A stretch of DNA of 5,939 bases, from assembly GCA_002424865.1 (NCBI GenBank), contig DILC01000076.1, forward strand, positions 2,096-8,034, written 5' to 3'. The position numbers and the translations under genes were made by a program. Origin of the DNA: Rhodocyclaceae bacterium UBA5602 (GTDB lineage: Bacteria > Pseudomonadota > Gammaproteobacteria > Burkholderiales > Rhodocyclaceae). The stretch's first letter is position 1; each line of letters starts with the position of its first letter. Positions 1 through 5,900 of this stretch are shown here, in pieces. The notes beneath the pieces are model-generated. The model did no database searches. It was not told the DNA's origin and saw only the letters and a program-made list of their open reading frames with translations.

Positions 1-27
1 GCGCTTGCCCCAAGCCTTTCACGTTAA
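1..27 (+). repeat. Dispersed intergenic repeat, copy A (right end only)
   Basis: The first 27 bases match 2796-2822 at 21 of 27 positions without gaps. The shared parts include GCGCTTG at the left and the exact 11-mer TTTCACGTTAA at 17-27. The rest of the element, if present, lies beyond the left edge of the window. The copy sits about 105 bp upstream of the hydrolase start, in the same orientation relative to the gene as copy C has relative to pyc. Confidence 0.45.
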
Positions 28-64
28 ACCCACCGCGCTATCGCAAGCCGTAGCGCACGGGATA

Positions 65-95
65 TTCAGCCCGCACGCTGTTCGCACGCTAGAAT
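65..95 (+). promoter_or_regulatory. Candidate promoter for the hydrolase/DUF1840 unit
   Basis: TAGAAT at 90-95 matches five of six bases of the -10 consensus. The only -35-like element is a poor TTCAGC at 65-70 with a long 19-nt spacer. A transcript starting about seven bases after the -10 box would have a leader of roughly 30 nt before ATG 132, a sensible length. The weak -35 keeps confidence low. Confidence 0.25.
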
Positions 96-131
96 CAGCA
101 GCACCCCGACCGCCTTAGCGCCACCGCAGAA

Positions 132-989
132 ATGACCCACCGCACAGAAAAACCCCTCGAACTCATCACCCGCCTGCCCAAAGGGGTTGTGCATCCAACC
201 CCACTGTTGTTCGTCCATGGCGCATTTACCGCCGCCTGGTGCTGGGATGAGCACTTTCTGCCGTTTTTCGCCCAAGCCGGTTACGCTGCCCATGCCTTGA
301 GCTTGTCCGGTCACGGCGCGTCCCCTGGCCGCGAACGGCTGGATACTTTTTCCATTGACGACTACGTGGAAGATATTGCGCACGTGGCCGCCACACTGCC
401 TGCGCCACCGGTTTTGATCGGGCATTCGATGGGCGGCTTTGTGGTGCAGAAATACCTGGAAAAATACATCGCACCGGCAGCCGTTTTAATGTGCTCCGTG
501 CCGCCGCAAGGCTTGCTTTCATCCGCCATTGGCTTGCTGTTTTCCAAACCCGCGTTGATGAAAGACTTGAATGCCATGCTCAGCGGCGGCAAAGTCGCGC
601 TGGAGTCTTTGCGTGATGGCTTGTTTGCACAACCGGTCAGCCTCGACCTGCTGCAAAAATTTGCCCGCAATGCACAACCCGAGTCACACCGCGCCTTGTG
701 GGATATGTCCTTATTTAGTTTGCCGCGCACGGCACTGGTGCGGCGCACGCCTTTACTTGTCCAGGGCGCGGAGCTGGATCATTTGATCGTGGCCTCGCTG
801 GTCTCCATGACAGCACGCGCGTATGGAACAGAGGCGCATTTTTTCCCCGGCATGGGGCATGGCCTGATGCTGGAGCGCGACTGGGAAAAACCCGCGCACA
901 GCATTCTTGAGTGGCTGCAACAGCAAATCCCCAATATCGAAATTGACACCAAAACTGCTGCCAGGAGCCGCCATGATCATTACCTTTAA
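132..989 (+). CDS. Alpha/beta hydrolase (esterase/lipase-like, unknown substrate)
   Basis: A 285-residue protein with the full alpha/beta-hydrolase catalytic signature. An oxyanion-hole motif FVHGAFTAAWCW lies at residues 27-38. The nucleophile elbow GHSMGG is at 97-102, with Ser99 as nucleophile. The probable acid is Asp216 in AELDHL, after strand PLLVQG, and the catalytic His243 is in GMGHGLM. Length and motif spacing fit the Abhydrolase_6 type of small cytosolic esterases. I see no signal peptide or membrane segment. The HGA...AWCW form of the oxyanion motif resembles the methylesterase/hydroxynitrile-lyase-like branch, but the substrate cannot be read from sequence. The start is well fixed: an in-frame TAG lies at 90-92 and ATG 132 is the only start codon after it, although no strong Shine-Dalgarno precedes it. 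The last six codons overlap the next gene in another frame. Fold and triad are seen directly; the physiological role is unknown. Confidence 0.93.
   Translation: MTHRTEKPLELITRLPKGVVHPTPLLFVHGAFTAAWCWDEHFLPFFAQAGYAAHALSLSGHGASPGRERLDTFSIDDYVEDIAHVAATLPAPPVLIGHSMGGFVVQKYLEKYIAPAAVLMCSVPPQGLLSSAIGLLFSKPALMKDLNAMLSGGKVALESLRDGLFAQPVSLDLLQKFARNAQPESHRALWDMSLFSLPRTALVRRTPLLVQGAELDHLIVASLVSMTARAYGTEAHFFPGMGHGLMLERDWEKPAHSILEWLQQQIPNIEIDTKTAARSRHDHYL
963..967 (+). promoter_or_regulatory. Ribosome-binding site of the DUF1840 gene
   Basis: AGGAG lies 5 nt upstream of ATG 973, inside the end of the hydrolase reading frame. It is the strongest Shine-Dalgarno in this unit and decides the start of the second gene. 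Its position implies that ribosomes finishing the hydrolase can re-initiate here. Confidence 0.75.
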
Positions 990-1320
990 ATCCGCTGCGG
1001 CGGGCGACATCATCATGTTTGGCGATGTCGCCCGCCAGCTCATGCAAATCATGGGCAAAGCGCCCAGCGATCAAGGCATTGTGACCGTGGAACAATTACC
1101 CGCAGCCATTGCTTCATTAACCGCTGCCATCGCTGAAGATAAAACGCTGGCAAAGAGCGCAGCAGAAAAAGCCGCTGAACACCCCAATGATTCAACCTTG
1201 CCAAAAGAAAAAAAAACCGGGGCTCAGCCAGATGTCCGCCTTTATCAACGCGCAGCGCCCTTGCTGGAACTCTTGACCTGGGCACAGAAAAAAAATAAAC
1301 CGGTCACTTGGGGCAGCTAA
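973..1320 (+). CDS. DUF1840 domain-containing protein
   Basis: A 115-residue protein of unknown function. The N-terminal block MIITFKSAAAGDIIMFGDVA, followed by RQLMQIMGK, and the C-terminal end LLELLTWAQKKNKPVTWGS match my memory of the DUF1840 family, a small cytosolic family seen mainly in betaproteobacteria. Between the blocks (about residues 58-85) is a charged Lys/Glu/Ala-rich, probably flexible linker. No catalytic motif, signal peptide or membrane helix is visible. I chose ATG 973 rather than the upstream in-frame start near 907 because AGGAG stands 5 nt before it and the family N-terminus begins here. It overlaps the hydrolase by 17 bp in a different frame, which suggests translational coupling and one transcript. 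Two long A-tracts, A9 at 1208-1216 and A8 at 1288-1295, lie inside the gene and could allow polymerase slippage. The family call is from memory of its motifs, not from a search. Confidence 0.85.
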   Translation: MIITFKSAAAGDIIMFGDVARQLMQIMGKAPSDQGIVTVEQLPAAIASLTAAIAEDKTLAKSAAEKAAEHPNDSTLPKEKKTGAQPDVRLYQRAAPLLELLTWAQKKNKPVTWGS

Positions 1321-1384
1321 AAAACCCGCTAACACGCATGGTCGCCAGCGCCCACCCGCGAGGATGAAAACGTGCGCAAGCATA

Positions 1385-1470
1385 AACGCCCCCCACCCCA
1401 GGGCGGGGCTTCCAAGTGGCTCGCTGCGCTCGATAGCTCACAGGGCTCCGTTTCTGTTGTTTCACGCTAA
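1385..1470 (+). repeat. Dispersed intergenic repeat, copy B (diverged)
   Basis: This stretch shares the layout of copy C at 2723-2822. It starts with a C-rich block (GCCC...CCCACCC), then GGGG (1405-1408), then the core TGGCTCGCTGCG (1417-1428; 11 of 12 bases match copy C), and ends in TTTCACGCTAA (1460-1470; one mismatch to copies A and C). The distance from core to end motif is 31 nt here and 33 nt in copy C. Overall identity is modest, so it is an old or degenerate member of the family. It sits between two convergent genes and has no coding potential I trust. Confidence 0.4.
1387..1405 (-). terminator. Weak terminator-like hairpin for the transporter transcript
   Basis: Read on the minus strand, CGCCC and GGGCG can pair around a 9-nt G-rich loop, and the stem is followed directly by TTTAT. 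It lies about 240 nt beyond the transporter stop codon and overlaps the left part of repeat copy B. The short stem and the three-base T run make it a poor intrinsic terminator, so this is only a candidate. No better one is visible for either convergent gene. Confidence 0.2.
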
Positions 1471-1641
1471 AAAGTCGGCCCTGGCAAGACGGCGCGGTGG
1501 GCAGGCCTCGCTATTGATCAGGCCAGAACAGGTTTGCGGACCGAAGGGGATTGGGATGTCACCGTGCCGGATCAAGCCACCGGTGCCCCTGTGTTTTCGT
1601 CATCCAATGGACGCGCCCCTGCATCCGGTTTGTGGCGCCAG

Positions 1642-2550
1642 TCATTCAGCCAAATCAACCCTCAGCGCAGGCACGGCAGGCGCATACGTGCTGCGCCCCA
1701 GCACCAGAAAACCAAAAATTGCGCCGATAATCAGCATGCTGGCCGAATAAATTGCCGCAGGCAAAGCCAGCCCCGGGTTATTCAGCACCTTCATGCCGAT
1801 ATACATGGCCAAGGCCGCGTTGTGGATGCCGATTTCATAACTGATGGCGGTGGCCATGGGTTTGTCCAGGCCGTAAGAACGGCTCACATAAAACCCGGCA
1901 AAGAGGCTTACCAGATTAAAAATCAGCACCGCAGGACCCAGGTGCGAGAAGTAGGTGATGAGCGCATTCCATTCGCGCATCAAGGTCAGCCCCATCAAGG
2001 CCAACAGCAAAAGGGCGCTGAACAGCTTCATCGGCTTATCCATCCAGATAGCGAATTTGGGTGCTTTAACCCGCGCGAACATGCCAATGGAGACAGGAAC
2101 CAGGATCAATACGATCACCTCAACCACCTTGCTCATCTGCAAGGGCACGACCTGCCCCGTCTGGGCAAAAATCCCGATCGCCAGATTAGCGATCAGCGGC
2201 AGCGTGACAATGGACAGCACCGTGTTGATGGCGGTAAGGGAAATGTTCATGGCCAGATTGCCGCCAAACAAATGGCTTAACAAATTGGCGGAAATCCCGC
2301 CAGGAGACGCCGCCAGCAGCATTAGGCCAATGGCATAAACTGGCGTCAGGCCAAAGGCTACGATCAGCCCGTAGCAAACCAGCGGCAAAATGACCATTTG
2401 CAACGACAGCGCGATCACGACTGCCTTGGGATGAGCCTTTAAGCGGATAAAATCAGCCAGGGTGAGCGACAGCCCGAGGCCGAACATCATTAACCCCAGG
2501 CAAATCAACATCAAGGTGGGAACATAGGCCAGCAGCGTCTGGGTGGTCAT
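1642..2550 (-). CDS. Bile acid:sodium symporter (BASS/SBF) family transporter
   Basis: A 302-residue, very hydrophobic inner-membrane protein with about nine to ten predicted membrane segments, spread from residue 8 to about 285. It has the BASS (TC 2.A.28) hallmarks: LGLMMFGLGLSLTLADF at 18-34, ASPGGISANLLSHLFGGN at 81-98 with the discontinuous helix and Asn89, and YEIGIHNAALAMY at 238-250. The last corresponds to the ExGxQN sodium-site motif of structurally known family members. Glu239 and Asn244 are kept, while the usual Gln is His243, a variant I believe occurs in a bacterial subgroup. The family moves organic anions with sodium; known substrates include bile acids, pyruvate (plant BASS2) and pantoate (PanS). 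The substrate here is unknown. A GAGGAG site 12 nt upstream supports ATG 2550. The gene is divergent from pyc, which makes a keto-acid substrate worth considering. Confidence 0.92.
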   Translation of the reverse strand: MTTQTLLAYVPTLMLICLGLMMFGLGLSLTLADFIRLKAHPKAVVIALSLQMVILPLVCYGLIVAFGLTPVYAIGLMLLAASPGGISANLLSHLFGGNLAMNISLTAINTVLSIVTLPLIANLAIGIFAQTGQVVPLQMSKVVEVIVLILVPVSIGMFARVKAPKFAIWMDKPMKLFSALLLLALMGLTLMREWNALITYFSHLGPAVLIFNLVSLFAGFYVSRSYGLDKPMATAISYEIGIHNAALAMYIGMKVLNNPGLALPAAIYSASMLIIGAIFGFLVLGRSTYAPAVPALRVDLAE

Positions 2551-2562
2551 GGCGGGTTAAGT

Positions 2563-2568
2563 CTCCTC
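2563..2568 (-). promoter_or_regulatory. Ribosome-binding site of the transporter gene
   Basis: On the minus strand GAGGAG precedes the ATG at 2550-2548 with a 12-nt spacer. This is a strong Shine-Dalgarno at slightly more than ideal distance. No other start codon nearby suits it better, so it supports the start at 2550. Confidence 0.6.
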
Positions 2569-2618
2569 AATCATAATTTTTATGGTTCTGCTGGCCAGGC
2601 TTGTATATTTTGCACTGC

Positions 2619-2636
2619 CGCAACGGCCTTGTTGCG
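2619..2636. promoter_or_regulatory. Inverted repeat, candidate operator upstream of the transporter
   Basis: CGCAAC-GGCCTT-GTTGCG is a perfect 6-bp inverted repeat with a 6-bp centre. It lies about 70-86 bp upstream of the transporter start in the divergent region, without a T tract on either side that would make it a terminator. Size and position fit a dimeric repressor or activator site, but I cannot name the regulator and an 18-bp imperfect palindrome can arise by chance. Confidence 0.3.
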
Positions 2637-2722
2637 CCTCCATTCTAACGCTCAAGTCCTGATGAGCCGCCCCGGACCATGAAATCCGTCAACCGCATTG
2701 CAGCAAGGGCTGGCAAATAAAA

Positions 2723-2822
2723 AAAGCCCGTCCCACCCATCCGCCCCTCACGGGGAAGCTACGCTATGGCCCGCTGCGGCCGGTGATTGCATAGCGCGCT
2801 TGGCCCGGGTATTTCACGTTAA
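2723..2822 (+). repeat. Dispersed intergenic repeat, copy C (structured)
   Basis: This is the fullest copy of the element. It has a C-rich left block, the short hairpin CCCCTCACGGGG (2744-2755), the core TGGCCCGCTGCG (2767-2778) and the end motif TTTCACGTTAA (2812-2822). Its centre forms a long imperfect stem: AAGC (2756-2759) can pair with GCTT (2798-2801), CGCTATG (2762-2768) with CATAGCG (2790-2796), and GGCC with GGCC makes a small inner hairpin. It lies about 90 bp upstream of pyc. The structure and the repeats elsewhere in the window suggest a REP/MITE-like intergenic element, but no transposase or clear terminal inverted repeats are seen. Confidence 0.45.
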
Positions 2823-2846
2823 TCAAATGCAAGCTGTCGTTACAAT
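2819..2846 (+). promoter_or_regulatory. Candidate promoter for pyc
   Basis: TACAAT at 2841-2846 matches five of six bases of the -10 consensus. A weak -35 candidate, TTAATC at 2819-2824, stands 16 nt upstream and overlaps the last bases of repeat copy C. Transcription starting near 2853 would give a leader of about 60 nt. The good -10 and suitable position support the call; the poor -35 limits it, and an activator may be needed. Confidence 0.3.
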
Positions 2847-2864
2847 GCGCACCTCCTGTTTTTG

Positions 2865-2873
2865 TTATCCACA
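2865..2873 (+). promoter_or_regulatory. DnaA-box consensus 9-mer in the pyc leader
   Basis: TTATCCACA matches the DnaA-box consensus TTATNCACA exactly and is identical to the strong-affinity form at E. coli oriC. It lies about 12-20 nt downstream of the predicted pyc transcription start and 40 nt before the start codon. It is a single box; no cluster or AT-rich unwinding region accompanies it, so this is not an origin. Binding here is untested and the match may be chance. Confidence 0.35.
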
Positions 2874-2913
2874 AGACTCCCTCCTGTGCCCATTGCCCCC
2901 ACTGGACTAAACC

Positions 2914-5900
2914 ATGAAGAAAATCCGTAGCCTGCTGGTTGCCAACCGTAGTGAAATCGCCATCCGCGTCATGCGCGCGGCCAGTGAATTGGGCATACGC
3001 ACGGTGGGCATTTATGCCAATGAAGACCGCTTCGCGCTGCACCGTTTCAAGGCGGATGAAAGCTATCTCGTCGGTGAAGGCAAAAAGCCGATCGAGGCTT
3101 ATCTGGATATTGAAGACATCCTGCGCATCGCCAAAGAGGCCCATGTGGATGCGATCCATCCGGGCTATGGATTCCTGTCTGAAAACCCGGATTTTGCCGA
3201 GGCCTGCGCGCGCGAAGGCATCACCTTCATTGGCCCGCAACCGGAGGTCATGCGCACGTTAGGCAATAAAGTCGCCGCCCGTGAGGCGGCGATCAAAGCG
3301 GGGGTACCGGTCATTCCGGCGACCGGCACCTTGCCTGCTGACATCAAGGAAGTGCGCAAACTGGCCTTGGAAATCGGTTACCCGCTGATGCTCAAGGCCA
3401 GTTGGGGCGGCGGCGGGCGCGGCATGCGCATGATTGAATCGGAAGCTGCGCTAGAAGAGCTCGTGGCCGCCGGACGGCGCGAGTCGCTGGCGGCATTTGG
3501 CAGCGATGAAATGTACCTGGAAAAACTCATCCGTCATGCCCGCCATGTGGAAGTGCAAGTCCTGGGTGACACGCACGGCCAGCTCATCCATCTGTTTGAA
3601 CGCGACTGCTCGGTGCAGCGGCGCAACCAGAAAGTCGTGGAGCGCGCGCCCGCCCCTTATCTTGACGACGCCACACGCCACGAATTGTGCGAAACGGCCT
3701 TGAAACTGTGCCGCCAGGTGGGCTATACGCACGCCGGCACGGTGGAGTTTTTGCTGAATGCCGACACCGGCCGTTACTATTTCATCGAGGTGAATCCGCG
3801 CATCCAGGTCGAGCATACGGTCACCGAAGAAGTCACCGGCATTGATATTGTCAAAGCGCAAATCCGCATCAGCCAGGGCGCGCGCATGGGCGAAGAAAAC
3901 TCGGGCCTGCCCGCGCAGCAAGAGGTGCGATTGCTCGCCCACGCCTTGCAATGCCGCATCACTACGGAAGACCCGGAAAACAATTTCACGCCCGATTACG
4001 GCCCGATCACCGCCTACCGCAGCGCAGCGGGTTTTGGCGTGCGCCTGGATGCCGGCACGGCCTATAGCGGCGCCATCATCACGCCTTTTTTTGACTCGCT
4101 TCTGGTCAAAGTCACCGCGCGCGGACAAACGCCGACGGAGGCCATCTCGCGCATGGATCGCGCGCTGCGCGAGTTTCGCATCCGTGGCCTGGCCACCAAC
4201 CTGAATTTTCTGGAGAACGTGATTACCCATCCGCTGTTCCGTTCGGGCGAATGCACCACACGCTTTATCGACGACACACCGGAATTGTTCCGCTTCAGCC
4301 CGCGCCGTGACCGCGCCACGCGCCTGTTGCGCTTTATCGGCGATGTGGTGGTCAATGGCAACCCGGAGATGAACGGGCGCAAAAAGCCTGAACATGCCGC
4401 AGCCCCTGCCATGAAGCCGTGCGGGAAGCTGGCCGATGCGGCGCCACCCGGCACACGCGACCGCTTGAAAGCATTGGGTCCGCAAGGTTTTGCGCAATGG
4501 CTGCGCGCCAATCCGCAAGTGATGCTGACCGACACCAGCATGCGCGATGCGCATCAATCGCTGTTTGCCACACGCATGCGCACGCGTGACATGCTGGACA
4601 TCGCGCCGTACTATGCCCGCCTGTTGCCGCAACTGCTCTCCATGGAATGCTGGGGCGGCGCCACTTTCGATGTGGCCTTGCGCTTTCTGAAAGAAGACCC
4701 GTGGGAGCGGCTGGCCAACTTGCGCGCGCGCGTGCCGAACATTCCTTTCCAGATGCTGTTGCGCTCGGCCAATGCCGTGGGTTACACCAATTATCCGGAT
4801 AACGTGGTGCAATTTTTCATTCGCCAGGCAGCCGCAGCCGGCGTGGATATTTTCCGCGTCTTCGATTCGCTCAACTGGGTAGACAACATGCGCGTGGCCA
4901 TGGATGGCGTAATCGAATCCGGTGGCGTATGCGAAGCGGCGATTTGCTACACGGGCGACATTTTCGATCCGCAGCGCCCCAAGTTTGACCTCAAGTATTA
5001 CGTCAGCATGGCCAGGCAACTGGAAAAAGCCGGCGCGCATATCCTGGGCATTAAAGACATGGCCGGCGTGTGCCGCCCGCGCGCCATTCGCACCCTGGTT
5101 GCCGCCCTGCGCGATGAAACGGGCTTGCCCATCCACTTTCATACGCATGACACCTCGGGCATTGCGGCAGCCTCGGTGATCGCTGCCGTTGAAGCCGGTG
5201 TGGATGCGGTGGATGGGGCGCTGGACGCCCTCTCCGGCTTGACCTCGCAGCCGAACCTGACTTCGATTGTCGATGCCTTGGCGGGCAGCGGACGCGCACC
5301 GGCCGTCGATAGCCGCGCGATGCGCGAGATTTCCAATTACTGGGAAGGTGTGCGCCGCTTTTATGCGCCGTTTGAAGCGGATATCCGCTCGGGTACGTCA
5401 GACGTTTATCACCACGAAATGCCCGGCGGCCAATACACCAATTTGCGCGAACAGGCGCGCGCCATGGGCCTGGAACATCGCTGGCCGGAAGTCTCGCGCG
5501 CTTATGCCGATGTCAATCAACTGTTTGGCGACATTGTGAAAGTCACGCCGACGTCCAAAGTGGTGGGCGACATGGCCTTGTTCATGGTGGCGAACGATTT
5601 AAGCCCCGCGGATGTGACCGATCCGGCAAGGGAGATCGCCTTTCCCGAGTCGGTTGTGTCGCTCTTCAAGGGCGAACTGGGGCGTCCGCCCGAAGGCTTT
5701 CCGGAAGCGCTGTCCAATAAGATTCTGCAAGGCAAAAAACCGATGGCAGAGCGGCCGGGCAAGGGCTTGGCCGCCGTTGATCTTGAAGCGGAACGCCTCA
5801 TCGCCGAGAAAACCGTTGGCCGCCAGGTGAACGACCAGGATCTCGCTTCCTGGCTGATGTATCCCAAGGTATTCACCGAATATTGCGCGCATCACAGCAA

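Larger units (their letters stand above)
1321..1641. other. Gene-free stretch between convergent genes
   Basis: This 321-bp region separates the 3' ends of the DUF1840 gene and the transporter gene. It holds repeat copy B and a GC-rich hairpin that may end the transporter's transcript. From 1471 to 1641 one plus-strand frame is free of stops after the TAA at 1468-1470, and continues into the antisense of the transporter. It has no ATG start or ribosome-binding site that I can support, and I recognise no family in it. I see no RNA gene. Confidence 0.6.
2551..2913. other. Divergent intergenic region between transporter and pyc
   Basis: This 363-bp stretch contains, from left to right, the transporter's ribosome-binding site, an 18-bp inverted repeat, repeat copy C, a -10-like TACAAT box, a perfect DnaA-box 9-mer and the pyc start. 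I found no convincing -35/-10 pair for the transporter on the minus strand. Short open frames in this stretch, such as a 13-codon one at 2679-2720, lack a ribosome-binding site and I do not call them genes. Confidence 0.6.

Noticed and set aside
1534..2280. A 248-codon open frame on the plus strand
   Set aside because: Most of it is antisense to the BASS transporter and reads as His/Gln/Asn-rich low-complexity sequence. The membrane-protein frame on the other strand is clearly the real gene.
2679..2720. A 13-codon frame (MKSVNRIAARAGK) as a possible leader peptide for pyc
   Set aside because: No ribosome-binding site, no run of regulatory codons, and it lies upstream of the best promoter candidate, so it would not be on the pyc transcript.
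2725..2755. A7 followed by GCCCGTCCC, then CCCCTCACGGGG, as an intrinsic terminator
   Set aside because: The hairpin is separated from the A/T tract by about 18 nt on the minus strand and the sequence GCCCG has no matching CGGGC arm next to it. It looks like part of the repeat or half of an old terminator, not a working one.
2787..2815. TTGCAT-17 nt-TATTTC as a promoter for pyc
   Set aside because: Both boxes match the consensus poorly and both lie inside the structured repeat. TACAAT at 2841-2846 is a better -10 candidate.
2764..3240. A minus-strand open frame with a CAGGAGG near an internal TTG start at about 2870
   Set aside because: It is antisense to the start of pyc and ends within repeat copy C. 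The purine-rich motif is the complement of pyrimidine tracts in the pyc leader, and no family is recognisable.
3598..3642. Asn238 where many biotin carboxylases have His (RRHQK versus RRNQK)
   Set aside because: Rhizobium etli pyruvate carboxylase, as I recall it, has the same Asn, so this marks the enzyme subgroup and is not a damaged active site.
3451..5148. A 565-codon open frame on the minus strand opposite pyc
   Set aside because: It is the antisense of intact pyruvate carboxylase, and its product is loaded with His, Arg, Gln and Ala with no recognisable domain. Long antisense frames of this kind are common in GC-rich coding DNA.
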